Position numbers and translations under genes: made by a program. The notes under the pieces were generated by a model. That model did not search any database, had not been told where the DNA came from, and was given only the letters and a program-made list of their open reading frames with translations. This document shows positions 44,053 through 57,493 of a stretch of 64,000 nt of DNA, one piece after another. This stretch comes from Dermatophagoides farinae. Lineage: Eukaryota; Arthropoda; Arachnida; Sarcoptiformes; Pyroglyphidae. Within the stretch, counting starts at the first letter, position 1; every line of letters starts with the position of its first letter. The DNA lies in contig NC_134684.1 in NCBI RefSeq assembly GCF_024713945.1, positions 412,001 to 476,000 on the forward strand, given 5' to 3'.

Positions 44053-44292
44053 AGCAATTTGAACTTTATTCATCATACATACACATTGTCACATATATAA
44101 ACGACACATTAATACATGTAGTCAGTTGATTGTTTTCTTCAACACGAACACACACATCATCAACACATCACCATTCGTTTTGTTCTTCTTTCTATAGATA
44201 TCATTTTCTATGTGCTCTATCTGTTTTTCATTTATGTTTACATTTATTATTTTTCGGCTAAATTAATTAAACATTATTAAATAATTTCAACA
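44047..44292 (+). repeat. 3' LTR of the copia element
   Basis: 246 bp, the same sequence as the 5' LTR by eye. It is followed at once by ATTCC (44293-44297). ATTAAA at 44266-44271 could serve as a polyadenylation signal. It supplies the Cys codon and TAA stop of gag-pol. Confidence 0.97.
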
Positions 44293-44297
44293 ATTCC
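44293..44297 (+). repeat. Target site duplication, right copy (ATTCC)
   Basis: Identical to 39672-39676. Confidence 0.95.
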
Positions 44298-47200
44298 AAA
44301 TGTAAAAAACAGTCAAAAGATAAGGCAAAGCCTTTTTTTCACTTTTTTTTGGGCTTGACACAATAATGATTATCAAGAAACTGGTGTGTGTGAGTGGGTG
44401 GCTGGGTGTTCATTAATTGAGTTTTTTTTATGTTACTTCAAATTGACAAATCAAAGCAATCAGATCAATTAAACAGTGGGTAAAAAAAAAAATAAAGCAA
44501 AATCGACACAAATATGCATGCATACACACACTAGATAGATTCGATAATTTTTTTCTTTCTTCTTCTCGGTTAAAGATTTTTTTTTTCATTTACTTTTCAT
44601 TCGCTTCACTTGATTTTGTTTGTAAAAAAAAAATCAAATCTTCAGTTCATCGAATCATCATCATCAGCATCGTCGTTCGTTCGTTTTTTTTGTTGTTTAA
44701 TTTTCCAAAGAAAAATCAGTTTGAGTTTTTCGTCGTCGTCGTCGTCGTAGTCGTTTCGTCGTTGTTCTTAAATTAGATTAGATTCTGTCTTTTGATTTCG
44801 CCTAAAACATCATTTACTTTTTTTTTCTTTTTTTTGATTTCACTGAAAATGAAAAATTGTACAACATGGCCTGGTGTCTTGATTAAACCTAGCATTTCCG
44901 ATGACAATGATTAAATCACTTTTTTGAGAAAATAAAAAAAAACATTATTCAAGACCTTAAACAACGACAACGACCGAAAAAAAAATCCAATGAATCCTTG
45001 AAAATCATCATCGTTTCCGATATTATCAAACGGATGTATTTGGAATTTGGTATTTGTGTGCGAGCAACCGAACGAGCGTGCGTGGGTATCGAGTTTATAA
45101 TTTCAATTTTTTTTTTTGTTTTTCTGAAAAAATTTCCCAAACCAAAACAAAGAATTGGTTATTTTTAGCCAAAATTTTTCGACAAAAAGATCGAAATGTC
45201 AGATATCGAATGAAAAAAAATGAGCTGTATGTTGGTAGAGATATTTTGAACATGTTATGCAATTTAGAAAAAAAAACAGAAAAATGAAGCAAATCAAATT
45301 GGTGATGATGGTCGACCTAATAATAGAATATGTAGGAATATATAGAATTTCCATATACATACATAACATTGATATCGACAAAAAAAAATGACAAGTAGAA
45401 TTAAGAGAAAATAAAGATAAAAACTGTAACCCCTAAAGACAAAAAAAAAAAAAATTTTTTTTTTTTGTAGATGTGAATGTGTGACATATCGTTTTGACAT
45501 TTATTTATAAGAAAAGCTACAGCCATCAGTGGGTCACATGCATCACATGATGGTTGTTTTTTTTTTGCAACTTGACTTTTCTACTATGGTCAATTCGATC
45601 GAACAAGAGATATTTGATACATCAAACAAACAAACAAAAATTCGTTGTTTCATTAAAAAAAATAACCTAAATCTCATTACCATTATACGATTGATATGGT
45701 GTTAATTATTGTTTATCATGTCCACCACCACCAGCAGCAGCAGCAGAAGCCATACTGCCAACAATAAGCACCCACAGACTAACCAACATCGACACACACA
45801 AATCGCACGAAAAAAAAACACACACAATTCACCATTAGTCAATCTGTGAAATTGCATATATCTGTAAAATTGACTAAACGTTAATTAAACACACACACAA
45901 ACGAATTTTTTTCAAAATAAACATGAAAGATATGTCAAGAAAAAAAATTGCTGATTACACACACACACACAATGGTTAATCATCATCATCATATCATATA
46001 TATGAAAACACCTAAGCTTCACATTGGTAAATTACAAATATCCATGTATTCATACTGCCTACATCAAGATCTAGAGATATGTAGATCATATGAATGAGAA
46101 TGAAAATGAATAAGTCATACCATGACATGAAATGAGATGATGAACTTTTAGGGTGCTGCCACACATACAACCGACAACAAAAAAACAAACCGACCCAGCC
46201 TATTCATCTTATCTGATATGATCAAACCTTATGTGTGCGTGGCGTGTGTGTGTGTGTGATGAGTTTGCACACCTTATGACGCCCACACACAAAATGAAAA
46301 TGTTTCTTTCTTATTCATCATCCTAAAAATGTTCATATAATCAAAGAGATTAATGAAATATGATCACTGGAAACAAAAATGAACCAATGAATTAGATTTC
46401 AACATGATCATTCTGTACATTTCAAAGTTGAAAACAATGTGTAAAAGATAAAATCGCAACAAAAAAAAAAAAATAGAGATTACATGAACTAATGAAATGT
46501 AATAAACAACAACAACAACAACAAAAATTAATGACTTTTTCTCGTTGATATCGGGATTTTTTTTTTTTTGAACAAAATAATCACGTGATCAGTGTTTTTT
46601 TTTGTTTTCTGGACATATCTTTGAGCCATAAAAAAATAGACAAATGAACAAACGAACGAAGAAAAAAAAATAGAAAATTAAATTCATCAATAAATAATCA
46701 ATAATCAATAATGTAGAGATTTTCGATATATCGAAAATTTGAAAATGGACAACATACATACAGATTATGTGTGATGATCAATATTTTAAATCGAAAAAAA
46801 ATTGAAAAATCAGAATTCAACCACTGGCCAGGTAAGGTCTCTATCTATAGTTGCTGTTCAATGGTCATAAAAATAGTTCATGACCTTTGAACCAACAAAG
46901 AAAAAAGTAGCCGCAGCCGACAAATGAATAATTTTTTTTTTTTGATTTTGAATCACGTACACACATACACACACACACACAGAGAGAGAAAAATTACGCC
47001 CGAAAAGAATCGAAAAGTTTTGTTTCGTTGTTGTTGTTGTTGTTGTTGGTGTTATTGCAGGTACAAATCTAATTACACACGAAATCGAAAACAAAACGAA
47101 AAAAATTACAGTCAAATTATCAAAACGAAAAACGTGTTTGAAACGGAAACCAAAAAAAAAAAAAAAAAAAAACGAATGAATGATGATGATGATGATGAGC

Positions 47201-48864
47201 TTATCATAATCTAAATGTCTAGATTTAGATATTCAAAAAAAATGTATCAATCGAATTACAAGCTAATTAATCATCATCATGGATAACATAGAAATACATG
47301 TTATTTATGTGAATGATATGAGATAAAAAGACTTTTTTCTTTTTCTTTTGAAAGAAAAAAAAAATTTCAACAAAACAAAAAATATTTAGATTCAGATTCA
47401 TTCTGAAAAAGATCAAATCTTGATCATATTCACCTGCCCATTTTACTTTATTCATAAATGATGATCATGATGATGATGGTCATACATTCATTATATCCAT
47501 TTTAAGAATGGACATCGCTTTGAATTATCCATAATCTAATCATCATATACAGAGAATAATGTATTTAAATCATATGCTTTTTTTTTTGCTCAATTTATAG
47601 ATTTAGTTAGGGCTGTGCATGATGACACATACACAAAAAACATAGTAATCACCATAGGGAAATCAATCAATGACACCAAGACTCGGGATCAGTCAGCTCG
47701 ATTCATTCATCAGATACATGCATGTATGTAATGATAAATGTGCGTGCCACAAAAAAAAAACGATGAATGAATGTGTGGATAATTTTGGTTGACATTTTTT
47801 TTTGTTTTGTTTTGTTTTGGGCTCATTCTTTTAGCTCATAGAATAATAATGCATTCTATATAATCTTTGTGTGGCCTTTGACTTGACTTCTTTTTTTTTC
47901 GGTCGACAAAGGTCGACATTTTACAATACAGCTCTGGATTGTGCATAGAATACATGGATGAATAACAAAACAAAAAAAAATCCAATCAAACGCAAAATAC
48001 AAAAAACAAAGATTATTCTTTTTTGCTTGAATTATAGAATATATAAAATTACAGAGAGATTGTGTTTTGGTAAAAGAACCGGAAGGAAACTTGGTGACGG
48101 TTTTCTTTTGTATTTCATTTTTGGCAGTTTTTGTTGCCTTATAGCTAGAGAAAGAGAGGAAAAAAAACCACAAACAGAGCATATCAATTCAATTTTAATT
48201 TCCTAAAAGTAACGCCATCTGGAACAATCGATTGAGATTGATCAATAGATAGATAGATAGATTATCAAACAAATACAAATGAAGACCAAAACAAGATCCA
48301 AAAGAGAATTTTGAATCCATTTAGATTTTTGACAATTGATGCGAATGATTATAATCACAATGATGATCATGATGATCATGATGGTGGTGGTGGTGGTATT
48401 TTCCGCTATGTTTGTTTGTTTGTTCGGAGCTTAATATTCGTTGCACGGTCAAAAAAAAAAAAAAAAAAATGGCTACAATCAAAAAAAGATTCGATTCTAT
48501 ATGGATGGATTTTTCCAATTTCTTTTGCAAATACACCACAGCGTGTGTGTGTGTGTATGATTCATTCGGTACGATGACGAATTTATGTTGTCAGAAAAGA
48601 AAAAAAGAAATAAAGAGAAAATCAAGGGAAATATAAAAACTGTCAAATCACGTTTTTTTTTTGATTGATTGATCGATCGATTGATCAATCGATCTTTTTT
48701 CAAACTATCCACACACACACACACACAGTGCACCACATATATATCATAAATAAAGCTTAAAGGCATCGACGATGATGATGATGATGGATAATAATATTTC
48801 GATTAAGCAAAAAAAGAAGTAACAAACATTGATGCCATACTTAATTTGGTGAATTAATATTTAC
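44298..48864. other. Noncoding, simple-repeat-rich stretch
   Basis: No supported gene. A/T runs, (CAT)n, (CAA)n, (CA)n and GTC repeats dominate. It may be an intron of the minus-strand gene whose exons lie at 48865-48920 and 51118-51212, but no downstream exon was found. Confidence 0.45.
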
Positions 48865-48920
48865 CGATTCTTTTTCGGTTCTTGTTTCTTGTTGTTGTTG
48901 CTGTTGTTCATCATAATAAA
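48865..48920 (-). CDS. Candidate 56-nt internal exon of an unknown gene
   Basis: On the minus strand a strong pyrimidine tract and acceptor (ending GTTCGTTTTCAG at 48921) precedes 56 nt. These encode, in phase 1, (V)YYDEQQQQQQETRTEKES, and then a GTAAAT donor follows (48864-48859). The entry phase matches the donor of the candidate exon at 51118. The product of the pair is unrecognised; the Gln run comes from a (CAA)n tract. Short length and repeat content keep confidence low. Confidence 0.35.
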
Positions 48921-51117
48921 CTGAAAACGAACAAACAAAACAAAACAAACGAATGGCGTCGACGACGACAAAATAATTGCCATCTTCATCATCATCATCA
49001 TCATATTCTTCTGTTACATTTTTTTCATTGAAGCACATGGATCGAAATTTGAGTTTGATGAGTTTGATATATATTCTCTGTGATTAGTTGAGCAAAAGAA
49101 ACAGATTGAAAATAAACTCGTATAAGAATGTGTCTGTGTGTGTATGTGTGAGTGTGTTTGATGTTTGACACGTGTCACACGTGCAACATGCAATAACAAC
49201 AAACTCTATATCGATCGATTCTGCATCTGAATCTCTATTTGGTGTTTTTATTCAAATTGAATTTCAAACGAGACCTTTTTTCTGCAAACGATGTGATTGT
49301 TGAGCACAGAATAAACAAACAAACATTAAAGTAGTAGTGAATTAATCAGGAAAGAAAAAAATAAATGCAAAGACGAAAGTTTCCCGAAAATTAATTTTTT
49401 ACGGGAAACTTTCGTTTTTTTTCTCATTTCAAACGACAAATTTGAATATTCAACATTGAACAGTAATCCATCGTTTGGTTGGTTAGTTTGCGTGATTAAT
49501 TATACAAAGTGATTCAAAAAAAAAACAACCAACGAAAACAGCCTGAATATATTTTCAATATGTGTCACATTCATTGTTTTTGTTTTGTTTTCCTGGTGAA
49601 TATGAAAACAAATCATCAGATTCAATTCGAATGATGATGATGAGATAAGACCAAGCAAAAAAGATTTTTGTTTCTTTCTCAAAAAACCAAAAAAAAATAT
49701 GGCCATTTTATCCAATCATTTGATTAGTCATTCGACCAGTTGGTCCATTCATCTGTGACAAGTTTTTTTTTTGCTGGTTTCATTTCTTGTTTAGATGACT
49801 GCGAATGATATTATTACACTACCATCATTATCATCGACCCGAAAAATGAATGACATGGATACATTTTGAAAGCCTAGATTTTTGCTAAAAGCATACCACA
49901 CACACACACAGCTGGGGACAATAGTCCAGAAGCAAAGAAAGCAAATGCATCAAATTCAATCAACGAAAGAAAAAAAAATCTTGACATCTCTACGGTGGTT
50001 GGTTGGTTGGTTGGTGGTTTCAATTCAATTTATACACGGTATGTATATGTGTGTGTGTGTGATTAGATTCGATTTCAAAAAGTTGTCAAGTCACACACAC
50101 ATTTTATTTGATTGAAATGTGAATGAACGAACGAATGAATGAAAAAACCAAACAAAAAATCTTGATGGATTCGATTCAATTTTTTTTGAGGAGGAGCAGG
50201 ATTCTCACTCAAAGAATTAATAGAAATACGTATTTTGTGATGACCACAGCACGCGTTTATTTGGACATTTTTAAATATCCAGAACCATAAAAACATTGTG
50301 GCCATTGTGAAGAATCAACTTTATTGGTTCACATTGAAAATTTCAATTTTCGTCTCTGTATCAAAAAACTGGACAATGGTCAATTCTCTATAGAATAAAA
50401 TGAACGAACGAATGATTCATCATTCATTTTATTCGTTCGTTATCAGAATTTAAAAAAAATAAATCTTGAATTTTGCATTTTTTAAAAAACTTTTGGAAAA
50501 TTGAAATTTCAACAACAAAAAAAAAAATTTGAATTTAAAAATTTTTTTTTGCATATAAAACACTCGAGAACATTGACAATATTGCTATTGTTGTTGTTGT
50601 TGAAAAGAAAGAGATGCTGTCAAATGGTTTTTTTTGGAATGTCCGCTGTTTCAAATTCAAATTGAACAATCTAATCATAGCAAGCGAATCAATCGATCGA
50701 TGGATCGATCAGAAATTTTTTTTTCAAAACTTCAAGTGAAGACAATTGATGCGAATGAGCCTTTGGTTTGGAACCCGAACCAAAATTGAGAGAGTGGAAA
50801 TTTTGATCGATCGAGTGAGTGTGTGTGTGTGTGTTTGGGTGTCGGGCTTCTGTCGCTGCATAAAAAACGAATTAAATCGGGACCCGATAATGAAAAGCAA
50901 TAGTCTAGCAACACATCATCATTGTATTGTTTGTTTGTGTGACATGGTCAAAATCGAGAGAAAAAGAGAATGCGGGAAAATTGATTTAATTTTCAATAGA
51001 AAAAAAAATTGAATGTCAATCAATTTTAATCAAATTGAATCAATAAAATTCACAACAAAATTTGGAAAATTTAATTTACAAAAAAAAGAAAATAAATTGA
51101 AACGAAAACAAACCTAC
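48921..51117. other. Candidate intron; simple repeats and one hairpin
   Basis: No supported exon between the two candidate minus-strand exons. It contains a perfect inverted repeat at 49373-49415, (TTGG)n near 49995-50014 and usual microsatellites. Confidence 0.4.
49373..49415. repeat. Perfect 14-bp inverted repeat (hairpin)
   Basis: Arms ACGAAAGTTTCCCG (49373-49386) and CGGGAAACTTTCGT (49402-49415) are exact reverse complements. The loop is AT-rich and can add three more A-T pairs after one mismatch. The GC content of the arms stands out from the surroundings. Confidence 0.85.
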
Positions 51118-51212
51118 CTGAGGTATTTTCCGGTGGTTTTTTTATCCAAATTTTGCCCGGATGATCTTTCTTTTTTGTTGTTTTTGTTGTCGTGTTGTTT
51201 TGCTCACTCTGG
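51118..51212 (-). CDS. Candidate exon of an unknown gene
   Basis: The minus strand has a strong donor CCTCAG|GTAGGT (exon end 51118, phase 1). The frame reads QSEQNNTTTKTTKKK, then DHPGKIWIKKPPENTS. The upstream border is less sure: GACAG at 51217-51213 is the likely acceptor, with a long T run (51272-51246) upstream as pyrimidine tract; CCAG at 51212-51209 is the alternative. No in-frame ATG, so this would be an internal exon. I do not recognise the protein. Confidence 0.35.
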
Positions 51213-51245
51213 CTGTCCCGTTCATCCACAACGTGACATTTATTC

Positions 51246-51350
51246 AAAAAAAAAAAAAAAAAAAAAAAAAAATCAAATCCGTTGTTTCGATTATTGTTGC
51301 TCATTTATGGTGACAATGAACAAAAAAAAAAAAAAAAAAAAAAAAAAAAA
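51246..51350. repeat. Two long poly-A runs (A27 and A29)
   Basis: A27 at 51246-51272 and A29 at 51322-51350, 49 bp apart. On the minus strand they are T runs just upstream of the candidate exon. Confidence 0.9.
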
Positions 51351-54300
51351 CGCAGAGATTTACCATCGTCGTTACCGTTTATTTTATTTTTTTTTTCATT
51401 ATTGAAAATTCAATTTATCAACGGCTTAACAACTTTCTATTCATTCATTTGTATCAAGTTTTCCTGCCACACACATGGTCGGTCGAACATCATTATGATT
51501 ATAACCCGTTCTTAAAATTTATTCATTGCATCTGATTAAAAATGATGATGACTATGATGATTGAATGAATGATTCAATTATGCGAAATAAGCCATACGTA
51601 ATGACGAAAGGAAAAAGTTTTGTTTGAAGCCAAAAAAATGAATAGAAAACGATTCCATTTGGACACACAGAAAAAAAAGATTTGTGGCATTTGGATCGAA
51701 GAAAAAAAAATATAAAAAAAAAATACCGTACCACACACCAACTAATCAACCATTTTTTTTTTCTCTGCTGGATTCATTCATTCGTAAGAATAATTATCTA
51801 GTGATTCAATCAAATGATCAATTCCTGATCAAGTCTGAAATCGAATGAAAAAAAAACAACAGCATTATCAACTGAAATCATCGATTCAATCATCATCATC
51901 ATCATCATCATCATCAGTTGATCAATATAAGAAACAAATCCAATGGCAGACAACAACAATTATTGTAATATGAAACTTGTATTTGTTTTTTCCGAATTCT
52001 AGAAAAATCTGTTTTGATATTTTTTTTTTATGTTTTATGTTTCATTTGTGATTCTTTTTATACTTATTCTTGTGCTGTGTGTAGAAAAAAAAATATCTCG
52101 CCATCATGATCAAGATGATGATGATGATGATGATTCAACGAAACTCTATCCTTGGATATTTTATTTTCTGAAATCAAAATGAATCAAATGGATGGATGGA
52201 TGGATTTGAAACAACAAAACGAAAAACAAAAAAGAAATTATCTTTTTGTTTGTTTGTCTGTGAATAGGTTTTTTTTTGTTTTTTTTTCTCAATTTGATGA
52301 TACAAAAATTTTCAGTTTTTTGCCATTTTGATTTGTGGAAATGCGTGAACTGGCTGACTGACTAAGTAAGCTTTGTATTTATTTTTTTTTTATAAATTTC
52401 AGTGTCCAATTTCATTTTCATGATGAATGTGAATGATTGAATGAATGAATGAAAAAGACAAACATCATGGATGAATGATAAACTCATCATTCAAGACTAT
52501 AGAAGAAATAAATATGAAACTCATCATAATCATCATCATCATCATCATCATCATGGTTTTATGATTTTCATCTAAAAATTTTTTTTCCATCTTGTGATTC
52601 TCAATGGCCAGGATTAATCCTGAATATATATGGACGAATGGACGAATTTGTGCATTTATTTTTTCATTTTCAAGTATCGAGAGAACAAAACAGAAAATTG
52701 AGAATCAGAATCATTTTTGGGATTCTTTTTTTTCTGACTGTCACTTGGTCCGTAGTGTATATCGATTGGCTTTTCTTTTTTGTTCACTGCTTTTTCTCCA
52801 TTGTTTTCTCTTTGACGTTTCTTTTTTTTCGATCAAAAAAAAAAAAAAAAAAAATGTTTTTGATACACACGCAGAAACCTACACAAACACACAACTTGTG
52901 ATGATTAATTATCCTAATCATAGAAAAAGAGATGAATGAATGAATGAATGAATGTTTTATCGATCTTGATTTTCTTTTCCATCCGGTTTTTTTTCTTCAT
53001 TTCTAAAAGTGCAAAACAAAACAAAACAAAAAAAATGAAATGAAAAATTGACACTCTCCATCCTAGCCATTGTTATCTGATATTCAATTGAAGAAAAAAA
53101 AGTTTTGTTTTGTTTTGTTTTGTTTTCCATACAATTCAGATTTGAGTTTCAAGAATTTTAAATTCTAAATCGATTTTTTTCTCTCTCTGTGTGTGTGTGT
53201 GTCTTTTTTTTTGACAAATTAATTCCAGAATTAAAACTTTTTAAACGATATGAAAATAATAATGTTTTCTCACTTGAGAATATTCTGCTCTGTGTGTATG
53301 ATGATGATGACTGAAATTTCATTTAATTTAAATTAAATTAAAAAGGCACAGCTTTTTTTGGAAGATGATTCCAAGTCTTAGTAGTAGTAGTAGTAGCCCT
53401 GTATTCTTTCAATTGAACGTACAACACACACCGTTTGTTGAATTGAATTGATTCGCAGAATAAAAAAAAACTTAACTCAGGATTCTGTTTCCAGTACATA
53501 AGTGTGTGTGTGTGTGTGTGATGAATCCATAAAATCCTTATTTATTATTCATCCTCATCATCACCATTTTTTTTTTTTTTTTTTTTGAAAGAGAGTGAAA
53601 AACAGAAAGAAAGTTGGAAAGCAATTTAATTAATCGTTTTTCGTCATCATCGTCACTGCTTGTCAGCTTGGAAAAAAAAACTTGTGTGTGTGTGTGCAAG
53701 TTTTCTTTCTTTTTTCTGTGTTTTTTATTCATTTGAATTTTTTTTCGCTTCTTCTTCTTCGTGAAACAATGGACCAGAACAAAAAAAAACAATACTGGAA
53801 CACAGACCAAAAGAAAAAAGAAAAGTCCAATTATTAAATGAGACGATGAAATCAAATCCAAATTGAATTATTATTCAATACAACAACAACAGTAAGTAAA
53901 CCAGAAAAAAAACTGATAATGAAAGTTTGTGTGTGTGTGTGTGATGAGAATGGGTTGCAATTTTCTCTCTCCCACACACACACACACACATCTTATAATT
54001 CTGGAACCACCATTGTTTGTTTTTGTTTTTGTTTTTTTTTATTGATTCAATGGCAATCCAAAAGAAAAAGATTGCTTTTGAAATGGAAAAAAAATCAATA
54101 TTTGAGTTTGTTTGTTTTTTTTTGGATTCTTTCCTGATTCTTTTTTTTATTTCGTGAATGATTAATTAGCATTCAGCATCGCGACTAGATAGCAAAAAAA
54201 AAAAAAAAAAAAAAAAATTATGATGGTGAATTTTTTCTTTCACATCCCGTCGTCCGTGATTCTAAACAAGAATTTTTTTTTCGTGGGTTTGTGTTTTCTT

Positions 54301-57300
54301 TATTTATTTTATTCTGGTTTTTGAGATTGTTTAGTATGATGATGATCAGATAAGATTTTTTTTTTTGGATAATTCACGAGCTCATTTCTGTGTTGTATAT
54401 GAATGGATGCTGAATCTGAAATCGGGCATATCATCATCATCATCATCTACGAAGAATCAAAATTCGTTGTCTCATCATCAATCTATATATAGTTCTGTTG
54501 TGTTTGTTTTCTCGGTCGTTGTGATTTTTTTTCCATCCGTTTGTTCATTCATTCAATACATTCAGGCGACTGACGACAACATGAAATCTACTCATACTCT
54601 GCATGTGGTGAATGAATGAATGGATGGATGGATGCAAGAAAAAAATTCCTAGATATCATCACCGATGTTTGTTTGTTGTTTGCGTTGAAATAAACCCTTT
54701 TTTTTGGTTGTTACTTGCGTAATCGTTATGCATGAAATGAAAATAACACAAGGGTGTACCAAACAAAAAAAAAACAAAAACAAAAAGAATATCCATCAAA
54801 TTTATTCCATGAAAACATGTAGATTCATAAATTTTTTTCCATCTGAAACCCACATACCCACACAAACACAAACACAAACACGTAGTTTCATTCAAAATAA
54901 TCGACATTTTTTTCACTATAAAAATTTAAACATCTTTTAAATTTTGCTACATTATATCCAGTAAAAACCAGAATCGGGTTAATGACTTTTTTTTTGCAGG
55001 GAAAATGAATAAAAAGAATCGCGTTTTATGATTATGTGTATTTAGTGTGGTTTTAAGTATATATTGCACAACAACAACAACAACAACGATCTGATCGGAT
55101 AAAAACCATTCATCATCAAACGATATCTGTTTTTTTTCTGTTCTTGTTTTTATATTTCAAAACCATCACCATCATCATCAATTGATCCGAATTCGTCGTC
55201 GTCGTCGTCTTCGTTGTTGTGGAAAGCAAGAGTTTTTTTTTCGGGTTTGTTGACAAATCATTATTCATCATCATCATTGAGATAGAATGGGATTTTAGTG
55301 GTATTGTTTTTGTTTTGTCAATACAAACAACAAGAAGAAAGAAAACCCAAAAAATCTCGTAAATGAATGCGATGACTAATGATGATGATAAGTTTTTGAA
55401 CAAAAAAAATGAAATCAAATAAAATAAAATAAAAGCCAACAAACAAACAAACAAACACATCAATAAATAGCTCTCAAAGATATGGGCCATCATTTTTCAA
55501 AATTAACAAACCCTACAAAACAAAACTACCGAATAGTCGAATTATCGAATATAGCTCGTTGTGATGGTTTTATTGTGGTGAACACACACACACACACACA
55601 CACAAACAACGCATGAAATCACTCGATCGGTCGATGTTTCTCTCTGATCATCATCGTTATAAATAATAATAATAATGGTTAATAGAGAAAATTAGAAAAA
55701 CAAACAGAATCAAAAAACGAAAAACATACAGAATAACAACAAGAAGCAAGAATTGGATCCCACATTCATTTCTAAAGAACTTTTTTTCATTCATTCATTA
55801 ATTCTATTATTTGGACTGATTAAAAGTAAACAAACAAACACACACACACAAACACACAGAGAGAGAGAAAGGCCAAAATATTGTAAACAAAATGAAAAAA
55901 AGGTTACGTTGTGTGTGTTATCATGATAATTTCATCATCATCATCATCATCCTGTTGAATTCAGTTTTTTTTTTATTGAAAGTCAGCGGCGGCAGCAGCA
56001 AAAGTTTATCCAATTAAATAATAAGCAAGGAGATGAAAAGTTTTTTTTCTCTGTTGAATGTGTGTGTGTGTGTGTGTGAACATTGTGGACAAATGTACGC
56101 ACGAGATGATCCCGAATAGGGCCAGCAAAAATAAAAAAAAACCGATCTACCCAATGAAAACAAATCGATTTTCGCTTCACTTATTTTTTGTATTTTTTTT
56201 TCAATGAATTTTAAACATTTGGTTTCGATGAAAATTTTTAAATCGAATTTAATTTCAGACAAACATCAATTTAATTAGTTTTTTTTTCAAACTATCGTTG
56301 TATATACGGAATAAATTAGTGTGTGAACAAAAAAAAAATTCTGTTCTCTGTTGATCGGTTGGCTGGCCGGATGATTGGATAATACCCCCGCATACATCGT
56401 GTGTAATCAATCTTCTTGACGAATTTTTTTTTTTTCTCTCTCTCTCTCTCTCTCTCTCGACACGATTTTTGCAGAAAAAGAAAAAAATTCTGTTTGCATC
56501 ACACACAGTTGTGCTATTATAACCCTTTTAATGTTTTTTTTCTGCAAGATAATGACTATTTATTTTTTTTTTTTTTTTTGGATCACCAATTCTATGGATC
56601 CATCAAGGTCATTGGATATAACATTTAATATGTATGTCATTGTATTTGCGTGTTTTTTCATTTCCTTTTTACATTCATTCAAAGGTGGCTAATCCAAATG
56701 AATAGATGGTAATACCATAAGAAAATGGTGATGATTAATTTAAAGTTTGATTGAAAAAAATTATAGCCATTGCATTCAAAACAAAACAAAACAAAAAAAT
56801 TGTGATGGTGGAAAAAATCAATTATCTGTATCAATATGGTTATTATTCATTTGATTTGATTGCGAAACAAAGTGACAGAAAATGCAAAAGAGATTCATGT
56901 GATGTAGCCTTCTATGATGAAGTCTTATAAATTGATTAATTGTCACATTTATATGTATTTATTTAATTTAATATTCATCGATTTTTCAAACAGTGATTGA
57001 TTGATTGACAAAAGTAACTAAGTAAATGAATGAAAAGTCAATCAATCATGATCAATATGATCATTATCATCATCGCGAGCAACAATGACAACAACAAAAA
57101 AAAAAGAAAAATTGTTAATCGGAAAACCGAAGTTCAAGCCATTATTTACCGCAACAGAGTAATTTCTCTTTCTTGATTTATATGATGATTTACCGGATAT
57201 GAGAGAAACCACTATCAATTATTGAACCATAACGCGTACAACATGTGTTTTATATAAATCTATTTGAGTACTCATAAACTGATCATTCAAAATCATTCAT

Positions 57301-57493
57301 TCATTCATTCAATTGGTAATCATTAATTAATGGATTTAATTTGAAAGGAAATGTTTATGACAAAAACAACAAGATCTCGATCAAGTACAACGACGATCGA
57401 TCAATATTTTGCCCATCTATCTATCTTTGTGGTAAAAATTGTTTGTTTTGAATATAATCACACCACAGCCAGCGAATCATCAACATCAAAAAA
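51351..57493. other. Noncoding, simple-repeat-rich stretch
   Basis: No supported gene. (GT)n at about 53503-53520, (TAG)n near 53381, (CAT)n, (CAA)n and A/T runs dominate. A GTAAGT preceded by CAACAACAACA at 53881-53897 could be a donor on the + strand, but no coding exon is attached. The part next to 57494 should contain the promoter of the next gene. Confidence 0.45.

Larger units (their letters stand above)
39677..44292 (+). mobile_element. Complete Ty1/copia LTR retrotransposon (4616 bp)
   Basis: All parts of an autonomous element are present: 246-bp LTRs that begin TGTT and end AACA, flanking ATTCC duplications, a primer binding site next to the 5' LTR, one open gag-pol frame with the order protease-integrase-RT-RNase H (diagnostic of copia, Pseudoviridae), and a short purine tract before the 3' LTR. 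The two LTRs look identical by eye, so the insertion appears recent. The element sits in repeat-rich, gene-poor DNA. Its coding part has balanced codon content quite unlike the flanking microsatellite DNA. Confidence 0.97.

Noticed and set aside
47856-48182. 108-codon minus-strand frame tested as the next exon of the 51-kb gene
   Set aside because: No acceptor of the right phase and no coding character.
49014-49202. Minus-strand frame upstream of the 48.9-kb exon with an acidic Asp run
   Set aside because: It runs through the pyrimidine tract of the acceptor and consists of (CA)n and (CAT)n translation; treated as intron.
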